DNA from: Bidens hawaiensis
Taxonomy: Eukaryota; Streptophyta; Magnoliopsida; Asterales; Asteraceae
Assembly: GCA_021521415.1 (NCBI GenBank)
Contig: JAIQDT010005808.1
Coordinates: 1-64,000 of the forward strand
Direction of reading: 5' to 3'
Length of the DNA stretch: 64,000 nt
Positions 1 through 11,879 of the stretch are shown here, piece after piece (position 1 is the first letter of the stretch; each line of letters starts with the position of its first letter). The notes beneath the pieces were generated by a model. The model made no database searches. It saw only the letters and a program-made list of their open reading frames with translations, and was not told the DNA's origin. Position numbers and translations under genes: made by a program.

Positions 1-180
1 GTCGGGTGCTATGCACCCTCCGCTAGGATCACTTGGTGCATGATATTCATAAAAGAATATTATTATGGAAAATCTCTTTCTTATAAAGAGCTTCCATTTC
101 TTTTCCACTTTCCATGTGGGATGGATTCCATCTTCCTTATTTATACCTTGGTAGAATGCTTCCACTTTCTTACATCTTGT
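1..180 (-). repeat. LTR fragment, second copy of the gypsy LTR
   Basis: These 180 bases match 3892-4071 inside the 5' LTR almost base for base; only a few substitutions are visible. By position this is the remnant of the element's 3' LTR (minus orientation). It breaks off at about 180, where the match to the other LTR stops and unrelated sequence leads into gag. The pol region expected between gag and the 3' LTR is missing, so the element has suffered an internal deletion. The rest of this LTR lies outside the window. Confidence 0.8.
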
Positions 181-334
181 GTATTAACACGATCTATTTG
201 CTAATATTTTATTTATAACTTAGGGATTTAAATACCCTTCTTTGATTACAAAACTTCTTGTTTGAAAATGAGTTACAATTATTATACAAAAGTTAGCTAA
301 TCTATCTTGACATTTTCTTGATGTGATCTTGTCA
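181..334. other. Short non-coding junction between LTR fragment and gag
   Basis: AT-rich sequence with no open frame. It joins the truncated LTR copy to the end of the gag frame. The deletion breakpoint that removed pol must lie here or at its left edge. Confidence 0.5.
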
Positions 335-1426
335 TTAATCTTGACTAGCTTTTCTTTTCGGGCATTCAGTCTTAAAGTGTCCCGTTTCTCCACATGTAAA
401 ACATACTCCTAGCTTCTTACGACATTAATCTATTGTGTGTCCTGCTCTCTTGCAGTATGCACAATTGTTTGAATTTTCTAGTCGACATTTTCCAGTATGT
501 TTTCTTCCACAAGTCTTACAAGCTGACTTGGGAGTACTTTCTTCTTACCCTAACTTCTCAGAATCTTTCGGTTTCTTAATTTCTTTATTATTCTTCTTTT
601 CTTCTTCTTGATTCCTTATCATGCTATTGATTAAGTATCCGACCAATTCCATAGCCGAATCAACTGTTTCTGGCATATTGGATCGTACCATGTCTCTTAT
701 TTCTCTTGGTAGTCCATATATGTAACGAGTTACTTTATTATATTCTGGAGTTCCTAGATGTGGAACCAGTCGGCAATATTCAAGGAATTTAGTGTTATAT
801 TCCCTAAGATTTGTACCAACAACCTTGTGATTCCATAACTCCGTTTGAATTCTATCTATTTCATGAGTTGGGCAAAATTTCTTTAATATTAGACCTTTGA
901 ATGTTTCCCAACTTAATTTATACATCACTTCTCTTACTTTGCTCATCAACAGAGCATTCCACCACTCATGCGCCTCTCCTTTAAACATTAAGGCGGTATA
1001 CAGAATCTTCTCTTTATCAGTACACTTACTTGTTATCACTATTGTTTCCATCTCCTCAAGCCACCTCACGGTTGTGATGGCTCCTTTATCTCCGTGAAAC
1101 TCCTTTGGTCCATAATACTTGAAGTTTTTGAACGAAAATCCACCGATTTTGAGTTTCTTTCGTTTCTTATTCTTTGAATCATTAACAGATGTGGAACTAT
1201 CATAAGGTTCTTCCTTTCTTGGATGAACAGATTTACTTCGACTTCTCTTGTTAGATTTTGGTTGACTTTGACTTGTAGATAAGTCATTGATAGCTTCCTT
1301 AATCATCTTTTGAATTCCCTTTATGTATTGAGCGGGAATTTCGTTATCTTTATTTTCAACGTTTTCTTCATTTACAACTTTCTTGGGAGGACTATTGTGA
1401 GAGTTTGCACTTTCTTCTATTGACAT
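335..1426 (-). pseudogene. Ty3/gypsy gag pseudogene with two zinc knuckles
   Basis: The minus-strand frame runs 363 codons from ATG 1426 to a stop at 335-337. It is broken by in-frame stops at 545-547 and 425-427. The first 293 residues carry a retrotransposon gag (capsid) domain; visible marks are a WLEEME segment, the GEAHEWWNAL block and the region ending in ELWNHK. A lysine-rich tail follows. After the first stop the same frame encodes two CCHC-type knuckles, one of the form CAYCKRAGHTIDxC with a stop before the last Cys, and one complete (CFTCGETGHFKTEC). Gag would package element RNA into virus-like particles. The stops and missing pol make this copy non-functional. Confidence 0.85.
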
Positions 1427-1678
1427 ACTACAATAAAATTTTAAAAGATAAGTCCAATATTCGAAGAATTCAAAACATATCTTTTATTCATCTTTTTATA
1501 GTTTACAAGAGTACATATTATTTGTTACTATTATACTCTCTACAATTACTAAAGTTTTATTTCTTCCAGCGAATGACTAATTTCTTAATTTTGCTATCTT
1601 TCTTGATAACCTCCTTTTCTTTTTTCTTCCACCTCCATTTCTTTCATTGCTTCTTTACTGTGAGCAACGCAAAAATCC

Positions 1679-1981
1679 TTAGTTGCCGGAAAATATTCTT
1701 CCTCTTGAATATATTCTTCCGGATAAGTCATTACTTCTTTTTTCCTTTGGCATTATTGGTTTCTTGGATCTACTTGATCCTGCTCTATATGTGTTTGGAA
1801 TTATCTGAGCTAGCGGAATGTCAGAATCATATGAATCCGAATCTTCCTCCATTTTTGTTTGGCATGTACTTTCATCGCTAGATATAGGAATTGGGAGAAA
1901 AGACGTTCCCATAAATCCTTTTCCTTTACCAGATCGAGGCTTAACGGATTCTTCGCTAGATTGACAATCGGACATCTGCAC
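1679..1981 (-). pseudogene. Ser/Glu-rich reading frame 5' of gag, same frame
   Basis: A 100-residue minus-strand frame begins with ATG at 1981, about 200 bases downstream of the primer site. It lies in the same phase as the gag frame (distance 1981 to 1426 is a multiple of three) and is separated from it by stop codons. The sequence is rich in Ser, Asp and Lys and matches no domain I recognise. It may be the amino-terminal leader of gag in intact relatives, or a small upstream ORF. The intervening stops favour decay. Confidence 0.45.
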
Positions 1982-2178
1982 GAGGTTAGATTTAGGGATA
2001 GGTAGACGTTCCTATCTTATTTGTTATATCTTATCCGTATTAGTTATGAATGATTTCTTGATACTTTTCAACTAAGTATCTTGTTTGCTTGAATCAATAT
2101 TCGAATAATAAGTTTTCAAAACTTATCCTTAATCAAAGCCTAGGTATAATTAAATACCTAATTCGCTAAGATTGATGT

Positions 2179-2189
2179 CTCTGATACCA
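2179..2189 (-). other. Primer binding site, tRNA-iMet type
   Basis: On the minus strand the LTR ends ...GGGGTGTGACA, then two G residues, then TTGGTATCAGAG. TGGTATCAGAG is the classic complement of the initiator tRNA-Met 3' end used by many plant gypsy and copia elements. It fixes the element orientation (minus) and identifies 2193-4251 as the 5' LTR. Confidence 0.85.
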
Positions 2190-3527
2190 ACCTGTCACAC
2201 CCCACTTTAGGGCCTAGGCGTGTGACCATAAGTTGGTACCTGTTTTGTAAATAAATCAGAGTTGTGGGTTTTATTTCAGCGGAAGTCTTTAATAAAATCA
2301 TATTGAAAACTTATTAAACTCTCGGGTCAAAATACTCGCTTGATATTTCAAATATATTTCTTTATAAAACATAACTCTTTTATAATATTTTCAAATAAAA
2401 TATCTGAGCCATCAGATAGCATCTAATGACTATAACTCCAATCTTCTATTCCTTCTTGCTTGTATGTTCTAACCTTTCTTGTTTTCCCTGTAACATGGGG
2501 GAAAAATACGTCAGCACAAAGCTGGTGAATAACGCTGACTCTAAAATCTCTTTTCAATACCTTTGTGAAACCAATAATAGTACCTTTCTGACTACTCATA
2601 AAGCACCCAACTAAATTGGGATAAAATACCCTAAGTACCATGTACAATTAATTATATACACAATATCATTTTTCTAAACAGTCCCGTAGACCATCAGAGG
2701 CATGTTGATGATATGCATGGCCTCGGGGAACTCCGAGTCACCATGTATGTTTGGATCCAGACACATGTATACTCTTAATCAGAGTGTCCGTTTCTTATTA
2801 TTGTAACACAAAGTTTTATACATTCAGACTCATTATAAAAGGTTTGGGACGTATTCACCTTTTCTGTAAAAAATCAGTTTCTGATACTGATTCCTGTTTT
2901 CTGTTTCCTTCTTCTTGTTTTGTTACCTCGGACCTATAGTACGAGAATAACATTTGTATAAATAACTAGATCAACGATCTAGCTTCAGACCTTTAGTCCA
3001 TTTCGTATAGCTTTAACCTTGATAAAAACATTTGTTTATAAAACACTTGGACCTTTAGTCCCTTTTTTTTAATTATCAATCATATGCTACGTTTCTTCTT
3101 CAAGAAGAAACGTCTATACATTATTCTTTGAATATCATATTTCTTAATAATAAAGAAATACTATTTATTATACCCTTAGTATATAATTACTTATGTTTCT
3201 TAGTCAAAAAGAAACTATATTTTTAACTATAACCTTTGCTTAAGAAAAGTTATATATAACTCTCAATCATAATCAAGGTTCGGCTCTACTTCCGACTTAT
3301 GGTCTAAGCCATTTATAATAATAAAATAATAACTTAGGTATAACCCCTAACCTCGCACGGGTATTCGGAGTTATATATTCCTAAGTTTATACGGGCAGCA
3401 CTTCTACTCTATGCACGTCTATCGAGGCTTTCTTGATCCACCTTTCTTGGCACGCAAATCGAGGTATAAAGAGTGTGAGATTCTAGAGAGAGAGTGGCTT
3501 TGGTGTGCATGCAAATGAGCCGACCCC

Positions 3528-3538
3528 CTATTTATAGC
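3528..3538 (-). promoter_or_regulatory. LTR TATA box
   Basis: The minus strand reads GCTATAAATAG, a canonical plant TATA box. Transcription would start about 30 bases downstream (near 3500) and proceed toward the primer site and gag. That is the expected position for the U3/R border of this LTR. Confidence 0.7.
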
Positions 3539-3615
3539 AACTTTTGGATCCCACGCGATGGGTCCTACTTCTCCCGCCGTCGCGTACCGCGAAGACTCAT
3601 TTTCTGAAATCACGC

Positions 3616-3663
3616 CACGTGTCGCCACGTGGTCTGACACGTGTCACCTGGATGTGACACGTG
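3616..3663. promoter_or_regulatory. Four G-box (CACGTG) motifs in the LTR promoter
   Basis: CACGTG occurs at 3616, 3626, 3638 and 3658, each flanked by bases that extend it to ACGTGTC or GACACGTGTC (ABRE/G-box type). The group lies roughly 80 to 125 bases upstream of the TATA box on the minus strand. In plants such sites bind bZIP and bHLH factors. Control by stress or ABA is inference. Confidence 0.65.
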
Positions 3664-4251
3664 TCCATGAGTCATCACGGCCCATCGCGGTACGCGATGG
3701 CCGTCCTCTTGGACTCATCGCGTAGCGTGATGGGTCCCTGAATATTATTTTTCATTTTCAGTCCCTTGTCTTTTGTAGCTTGTCACTTCTGGTCTAATTC
3801 TCGTTGTCCATTGCGCCACATTGCGCCCAACGCTCTTCGCCATCGCCATCGTCCTCGTCCTCGCCTGAGACAGAACCCGAGCGCTGTGCGCGTCGGGTGC
3901 TACGCACCTTCCGCTAGGATCACTTGGTGCATGATATTCATAAAAGAATATTATTATGGAAAATCTCTTTCTTATAAAGAGCTTCCATTTCTTTTCCACT
4001 TTCCATGTGGGATGGATTCCATCTTCCTTATTTATACCTTGGTGGAATGCTTCCACTTTCTTACATCTTCCAATGTGGGATGGAATTTTTCTTTCATGTA
4101 AGTAAACTTAACTTAGGAAATATTTTTATTTCCTTATTTTTCTCATAATTCCTTATTTAATATTTTTTCATTACTTATCTTGAGATTATTTTTTTGATCC
4201 ATCAACTTTCCTAAGTTGTCACTTTTGGATCAAAATTTTGGGAATGTTACA

Positions 4252-5951
4252 TTAATTTAAAGTTTCAGAAGAACGCAAAAACTGAGATCACCGATATTTT
4301 TGTCCGCATAAATCCATGCCTTTATCTTTACCGGGACAAATAAGATCCAAAAATTTATATTACTCAGTGGTTTATACAATCAAGACCCATTTATTTTCAG
4401 CTTTTACCGGCTCAGACCACCCCAACTTGACTTAAACCTCAAAACTAGCAGATTTAAAATTTTTGTTGCTATCTTTTTTCATGAATAGTTAAGACGATCA
4501 AGGGTATTGTTTATCCACCGAAGCTTAAGCATCAAAGTCTACCAAAGAAGCCATTAAATATGATTAAGTTATAATTAATTAATTAGCTAGTGTACCCCTA
4601 CAACATGACATACCCCCATTATCATGTAACTTTCCGAACACATCACCATAGGTGAGTATGCACGAATTCATCAATAGGGTTTACATGTAGCGTGTCCATT
4701 GTGGTTCATTTCTTATTGGTAATGAGACGCGGGCAAGGGTACCCCACATGGCTAACAACGTGAATGATGAAGTCAGTAGTGTATTTGTACTTTAAGTACG
4801 TAGTGATCAAGTTTAATGACTTATGTTTTGCAGAAAACTGCGGGTTTGCTCTTTTTGGCTTTTTAAAATTCACAAATCCACTTAGGAAATGTGAATACCC
4901 AGATGATAAACCGCATACAGACCCATAGTCTCCGGACCTGAGGAATCTCATCAATACAAGATTTAAGGTTATAAAACCATACGCCAATGAAAGATAAAAC
5001 ACTAAAGCTAGACAATTTAAGATTCATATCACTGGCTACTTTGCAAACTCTAACAATCATCATCTACTTGGCATGCTCTAACAAGCATCATATAATAATG
5101 TATTCAAATTTAAAATTCATAATACTTATAATATTCATACCAAAAATTGAGGCTTGAGTATGGTCCGACCTTTCATTACTTATTTTTTACGGACAAAACG
5201 CTTTACCCACTAGAGATTTCCGTTACCCATTTATCAAATTGCCCTTTCATTCTCAAGGCTGAGCCTATCGACACATCCTAAGTTAAGTGCGTTTTCTTTT
5301 ATATTATGTCACATTATTAGTAGTTTGAAAAACCAATTTCCGATAAGTATCATCATTTCCCACTTTCACGCAGAAAACTAAATTCAAGGGACATTTTTCA
5401 ATTTTTTTATTTTTATATATTTATTTTTTAAAATTAGTTAAAACACTTGTGTCTCATCCCCACACATAATTTTTGCATTGTCCCCAATGCAGGCACGGAA
5501 ACACGACTCAATAAAAATAAAACAAAAAACAAAAATAAAAAACCTAAAATTTATAAAAGTAAAAACAAAAGCCTAAAAAGTAAAAACATAAAAATAGAAA
5601 AATAAAATACAATGGAAAAGACTTAATTGGTAATATGCGAGACTGTCAATGTGCCAGTCTATTTCCATGGGTGCTCTCCATACCGACCGCTTACAAAGTT
5701 TTATTAACTCATTTTCTCTTTCTGAACGGACACGACCACTCCTCTCGACATACCTAAGTGACATCAAAAACAATATCTAGAAAATAAAAGTTAGTTATAA
5801 GTCTTAAATAGTCACCAAACTCCAACCCTCCAACCCGACCTACTAGATTAGAATAATATTAGTACAGACCAAATAAAAATAAAAACATCATAAAAGAAAC
5901 ATAGATAAACTAAAGATGCAAACTCCCAATGCTGATGTGTCGTCCCCACAT
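4252..5951 (-). repeat. 3' non-coding part of an Athila-like element
   Basis: No credible gene. The minus strand contains GCATTGGGGACAATGC (about 5476-5490) followed by GTGTGGGGATGAG (5453-5465). This pair also occurs at 13858-13892 and 51575-51615 and is characteristic, in my knowledge, of Tat/Athila-group 3' regions. The sequence left of it is low-complexity AT-rich DNA. The expected 3' LTR is not recognisable; it was probably lost or displaced where the gypsy LTR now begins. Confidence 0.55.
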
Positions 5952-8900
5952 TCAGTCTTCGTCCTCTTCCTCCTTTGAGCTATGCTCATACGTCCGATAC
6001 GGCTCCGCATTATCAAACTCCAGGTTACCCGACATGCAGAACGGTTCCCAATAACCATAACCTGAAGCACCCGCATCACTCGAACCACTCGGAAGCGCAA
6101 CATGTGGCTGTTGGAGATAACCAGGTAAACCAATGTGCAGCACAGTCATCAGGTGTCTTAGTGTGTCATCCTATCTCTGCTGGTTCTCTCTCATAATTCT
6201 CATCAACTCATCACATTGTTCGGTCATAAACCCCCCGAATCTGATCAAAACCGGTGTCACACCCCGACTAGGTAGTTGCGGAAGCGTAAAACGGGAGTGT
6301 AACAGATAATACTGGTATCAACAACATTGTTTATAAAGTAATTCACAAACTAATTTACATCATAATACATGGGTTGGTACTATGTTTACAAACTAGATGA
6401 GAATCACATAACCGGTTTACGAGCTTCTTATTCAATATTATATATCTGCGTCTATTCACAGCTATTCAACTTCATTCCTAACACCAAGAACGTAAGCAAA
6501 TCATTCCACCTTTGCTTTACCTGAAAGGCATGTTAAAACGGGTCAACTACGTCTAGTTGGTGAGTTTCAAGTTTCACGAGTATCAACGAAATCAGTATAC
6601 GAGTTCGTAAAGTTTACAGTGTGTATGTATACATGTATGTGTATGATGTATTATACTAAGCCACAAGTGAAACCGAAACGAGCTAAAACACATGGCCACC
6701 CCTGCCCATGCACTCCCGTTGGCATTTAACAACCACTTTGCCCCAAGTATGTACTATGTCTAACACCACATAGCAGAATGTAATAAGTATAAATGACAAT
6801 GTGCAACTGGGTTAACATGTTTCGGCATACCCCACCGGCTCTGTCAGTTGGGTTTGTCAAACCGATAGTACTATCCACACGTCACCGGCACGAAGTTAAT
6901 CACTTGTGTTTGTGGGGACTTTCAAGTGTTAGTACTTAGATAATTCACATCACCACACGTTTTCAAGTATATAAGTATATGTAAACATTCTTTCCACCCC
7001 AAAAGTTCGTAAAACAGTTTAGAAAGTGGGGTCGTGAAACTCACCTTATTGTAGTTCGAGCAGGTAATATACGTCAATAAGTGTTATGCCTCGATTATAA
7101 CTCGTATCCTATAATCGGTATCGTACTGTTAATACTAGTACAGTGTTTAAACCAAATCGGGCTGTATAACTAGTCTGGTTATAGCTGTTAGGCCCAAAAC
7201 ATGACCATAGTCTTAGATTGTGACGTTGTATACTATGAAATGTTTAAAACTGGATTTGGCTCAGTTTCACCGTTTTCCTAGCCTAGCCAAGTTGATCGTT
7301 TATGCGTTTTGGAAATAGGTAGGATCATATAAACTTATGTAAACATATTGATTGATAAAATGATTTGATTTATAAAAGAATTTTAAGGTTTCGGTATCTG
7401 GATTGATCACAGGTTTCGTTTCCGTTTTCTTACGGTTTTGATTATACGAAGCGCGTACAATTCATCCGAATTGTCCGGAATTCTCGTAAAAAGTTCGTTT
7501 TTATCAATTTCATCCAAAAATACAATATTTGACCACTTTTGATATTTTGACGTACCAGTCAGTCCGTTAAAAATCAAACTGCCGGTTTCGTTAAAACAAT
7601 AATAATTTAAATCTTTGATTAATCATAACTAAATATGTACTTATATATAAATTATGTAAATTTTTGTAAAAATACATTAAAATATGGTGAATTTTATAAA
7701 AATATTTTCAGAAATTTTATGATTAATTATTTATTTATAAAAATTCATTTATTAGGTTATAATCGTGTAATAAATGGCCCGTTATATCAAACGACCTCAG
7801 AAAAATCCGATAATTTTTACAAATGGCCTCAATGTTATTACATAGCCCCTGCAAAATCTCCAGAACCTAACTGTTTTGACAAAATGCCTTTTTTGCGTGT
7901 TTTTCGGCTGTTAAAACTCGATTACAACACAATTGCACAAAAATACATAAACATCTCCAAATGTCCTCAAACTTTTCCAGTGATATTCACATAACATTTA
8001 TGGGTTCCAAACCAAATTTCATAAATTTTGATGAAGTTTAACTATTTTTCCCGAATAAACGCCAATAAACGGTAATAAATTCGCCAAATATTCTCTGTTT
8101 ATCGGAAAATTACCAAATTTGAACAGGGACTCATTTAAATGATCCCTAATGTCCCTGAAAATACTAATACTAAACAGCCCCTAAACGAGTGTTACTGGTT
8201 TACCTTGTCGGTTTTCGATGAGTTTTGATGGTTTAAACAACTCTCCAGGTCTTGGGTCACAAACTCAGTGTATCTACATATCATATAACATCAAACCAAG
8301 CATAAATCATCCATATAACAGCCTTGTTAATTAGGGTTTCGCTTTTGGTTTCAAACCGAACTTTCGAACCGTAAAAACGACATATTCATGTTCTAATCCG
8401 TGTTTTTGGCCAAAAATCCACATGGTACTGACTTGTAAAGATGTTTGACATCAAAAAATGATTTTAGGTGATTTTTAGGGTTTTTGGATGGTTAAACATG
8501 TTTAAAACTAATCAAGACTTAATTTTCATGGTTAAACTTTGTTAATCAAGTAAAAATCTCATGAGTTTTTGATTGTTACCTTGGAGGTTTTGGCTGGAAG
8601 ATGCAAGAAATCAGCTGATCTTGATCTTGGTTGGTTTGTGTGTTAAAATATCCAATTTTTTTAACTTATACAACAAGCTAGAAACAAAAGGGATATACCC
8701 TTATTTGCGGCCGGCTCGTGAATGGGGCCCATTGGGCCTCTTTTTGGCCCATTGGTGCCTCGGTTTTCGTGCCACGCGTAAAAGTCGGTCCAAAATTTAA
8801 TTCGGGTTCGGTTTTTCGCAAGAAAACTAGTTCGAGTGCGAAAAATAGCGCGAAAACGAGTGTTTTTCAGCCCATTTTTGTAAAATAAGAAAAACGTACT

Positions 8901-10437
8901 GACTCGTTTTAAAAATCCAAAATATTTTCACGGATTGCCTAGAACATGTCATATAAGTGTTTTATAAATCTTTTTCGGCTTAACGGATGCTACAATGCTC
9001 GTTTTGATGTTAACGATTGCGTTTAAACTCATAGCGTATCAATAAACGAAACCTTTTTCGTTTAAATGGTTTTAAACGTACTGGGGCCTAAATATCAATA
9101 TGTTAGCCTCTATAATATATCTATAACTCGTATATGACCCCTCAGTATGTATACGGGTCATAATTAGTATCGGTCGGTTACTCGTTTAAGCACTACGAAT
9201 TAACCGATTTATCGTTTACTTGCTACATATTGAATATAATATACCTCGTTTTGTCACGAATGCCACAACCGGAGTCCATCTGGTCATACAATGACTCGAT
9301 AGTAAGCGTATCGGGGCGAGGCTCCTTAAACGGGAACTGCATAGCCGGCCTCTCAGACCAATGTAAAGGCCTCTAATGATGTGTAGGCAATCCGGCTCTC
9401 ACGGCCGCAATAGCCTCGGAATCTAGTGGTGGCTAAACCGTCACTAATCATTAAAATTCCCGCTTTCCTCAAATCCTTAACTCCAACAAATTCCCTCGTG
9501 GGCCACTTTTTCATAAAATCCAGTTTAAAAGTCTGAAAAACACCCAAAGTCCGAGCAATAACTGTTATATACGGGACCATATCAAGCTTTGACCTTTTAC
9601 TCGTTCCTCCTCGTCTTGCGCGGTGAAAATACCACGCCAAAATACTAGCATAATTAACTGACACCTTCTCTAACATCGCCAACAAACAAAACATATCGAA
9701 CCAATTAACTTTATTCTCACCCGAACCTCGACAAATAAGAGTTTTCCCCAAAATGCGATGCATATAACGAAGTACCAGGTCTCGAATATCTGAGCACACC
9801 AAACTACCGGAAAAGGAAGAAACCGCTATCTTCTCCCAAAACTCGGCAAACTGAACATTATAAAAACTCACCAGTTTTGAGTCTTGGATGAACACCTCAA
9901 GCTCGTCTTAAATTCCGGCAACTGAACCTCCACTAATGAGTAATAGCCGCTCAATATCCCAAACTCGAACAAGCCCATCTCATACGTCTTACGACCAAGG
10001 GCAATTGTAATTACATTTGATTGACTAAAATTACCATCTTTGTATTGATAAGTACTTAAAAATTCCAAAGTCAACTCTTTATATTGCGGCTCGTCTAGAC
10101 ATAACATCGCTTTAAACTTTGGGCCCAACAACTCCTCAACTCGCTCCCTCTGGCCGATAGTATCCAACAAACTCCAATCAATTGTCTTGAAAGTAAACAA
10201 ATCCGTATTAAGAAGATTATCCATCCTAATATACTCTTTCGAATCATCCTCAAATTGAAGTAACGAATTATCACAGAGCTTTTGACTTTTTCTTATCGTT
10301 TCAATCTGTTTGTTTTGATACTCAATAACACGAGTTTTTGGCTTAGCAATGACAACCTCGGCCGACCCACCTCATGGGTGCGGAACCGGGCATCTCTTAT
10401 GCTTCCCCGCTTCTTGAGACACATCCATATCCGACAT
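5952..10437 (-). pseudogene. Athila-type ORF1 (env-position) pseudogene, split by a solo LTR
   Basis: The frame starts at ATG 10437, right after a polypyrimidine-AG that looks like a splice acceptor. It meets an early TGA about 20 codons in and continues from 10224 (LLGPKF..., PQYKELTLEFLSTYQ) to a frameshift near 9880. It goes on through 9895-9353 (VNWFDMFCLLAMLEK, SILAWYFHRAR) and resumes left of the solo LTR at 6249-5952, where it ends in an acidic tail (SSKEEEDED). This matches, from memory, the ATHILA ORF1 family that sits between pol and the 3' LTR. Several stops and frameshifts are present. Its function is not established; an env-like role has been proposed for the family. Confidence 0.6.
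6255..9267 (-). mobile_element. Solo LTR (3.0 kb) inserted in the Athila ORF1 relic
   Basis: The ends read TGTCACACCCC (6255) and GAATGCCACA (9267). Both flanks carry ACCGG (6250-6254 and 9268-9272), a perfect 5-bp target duplication. Removing the interval and one ACCGG reconnects the ORF1 relic. The TGTCACACCCC end resembles the LTR at 2193, suggesting a related gypsy family in minus orientation. No internal region or second LTR is present, so this is the product of LTR-LTR recombination. No gene is seen inside; the short open frames at 7635 and 8573 have no recognisable features. Confidence 0.85.
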
Positions 10438-11457
10438 CCTGAAAACAAAAATATACAAGCAAACAAACAATGGGAGTAAGTAAATTAAAAAGCAAAAATA
10501 AAAATATACATTTTTTTAATTTTCGGATTTTTGTTTTTAAATAAAAACTGAAAATAAAATAATTATAAAAACTGAAAATAAAAACTTTGGAAGTCCGGGT
10601 TACAAAATAGTTCAAATCGAACTCATCCAAATGGAAATTGAGTACGAATGAGCGGTTTATTATCAAATAAAGCTAACGGAAAAAAAACCAAAATTTCTAA
10701 AACAAAGTTAGTTTACAAAACCAACATTACAACATAGACTCAATGTACATTACCTCCTTCCGGCACTTTAATTGTCCCAGTTAAGCCCAAGTGCCAAACA
10801 AACCAAACATTGACTAAAAAATGAGTGGAAAACCAAAAAGTGGCAAAATATATAGTTAATAAAACCGCTTTCCACCTCTTTTCGACATTTTTAATATTTA
10901 TGTTCATCATGCCAAACTAAACCCCGACACTAGATACACTCGGTTAAACCCAAACCGACCTAATCGCAACCTCTAAACGATCTTTCAAAAATTACCAACC
11001 CAACCAACCACCCCCAACAAACTGAAACAATAAGCCAAACCAAACCGACCCGCACCCATAAACTAACTCCTACAACTAGTTCTTGAATAAACCCGACAAC
11101 CAACTAACCAAATCAAAGCAAAAAACTAACACTAAAAATACAAATAAAGTACAAGAATACAAGAAATCATACATTTGAGTGAAGCAAACAAGGATTAAAG
11201 TTGAAAAAATCTGGAAATTGAGAGTGGTGTAAGTGACTTGAATGATGAAGAATAAGTTAAAATTTATGGTGGGTTATGATAATGTGATGATATTATCATG
11301 AATTTATGGTTTAATATGGTGAAGTATGGTGTAAAAATGGTGGATTTTGTGAAAAAGGGGATTAGGGTTTGTGGGTTTTGGGTGAGGGAGAAAGGGGATT
11401 ATGAAAATGTGGGAAAAAAATGTGTATAATATGGTGAAAAGTTGAAAAAAAAAATCT
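10438..11457 (-). repeat. AT-rich region upstream of Athila ORF1
   Basis: No gene is supported. On the minus strand this would lie between pol and ORF1 of the Athila-like element. It ends in a pyrimidine-rich tract and AG just before 10437. Much of it is A/C-rich or TGG-rich low-complexity sequence, and no pol domain is visible, so the element is internally deleted. Confidence 0.4.
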
Positions 11458-11469
11458 GGTATAAATTAT

Positions 11470-11507
11470 GCTAGTCGCGCCACCCGCGTCGCGCGGCGCG
11501 ACTACGT
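11470..11507. other. CG-rich palindromic island
   Basis: A short segment with repeated GCGCG and GTCGCGCC/GGCGCGAC half-sites stands out from AT-rich surroundings. Similar CG palindromes occur in the LTR at 3555-3735 and at the window end (63970-63990). It looks like a stem-forming part of an LTR or leader. Confidence 0.4.
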
Positions 11508-11879
11508 GTTTTTTCCATAATGTTTTGAGTTTTTGGTGTCTAAAAGCCTTTGAAAAATTTTCAAAAAATTACCAAGTCTTTTTATACCAATTTTATGTCA
11601 TTTTTACGTGCAAAACTTACTTGGAATCTCTGAATTCTCGTCAAATTCTCTCTCCATGATGGTAATGATTCCTTGAAACGTCTAAATGAGATAAACAAAA
11701 CTACAAAAATATTGTTAGTGACTCAAAAATTAAAAACGCCAAATAAAAATGAAAATAAGATAAAATTTACAAACTCTACACTTGAGTTTTCACTCAAGAA
11801 CTCATTCGACGATTTAATTCGATGGATCGAGGGGAGTTTGTATGCACATGAAGAACCTTCTGCTTTAAATGTTAATTAA

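Larger units (their letters stand above)
2193..4251 (-). repeat. 5' LTR of the gypsy element (about 2.06 kb)
   Basis: Plus-strand ends are TGTCACACC (2193) and GGGAATGTTACA (4251), with TG...CA termini and an imperfect short terminal inverted repeat. The primer site abuts the left end, and part of the sequence recurs at 1-180. It contains a TATA box and a cluster of CACGTG motifs on the minus strand, listed separately. GC-rich short palindromes containing CATCGCG occur at 3555-3735. No partner flank is available to check the target duplication because the 3' LTR is truncated. Confidence 0.85.

Noticed and set aside
1405..1881. 158-residue hydrophobic plus-strand frame
   Set aside because: It is antisense to the gag leader region; Phe/Leu richness reflects complementary Lys/Glu codons.
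7635..7994. 119-residue plus-strand frame
   Set aside because: It lies within the solo LTR, opposite to its likely sense, with AT-rich composition and no motif.
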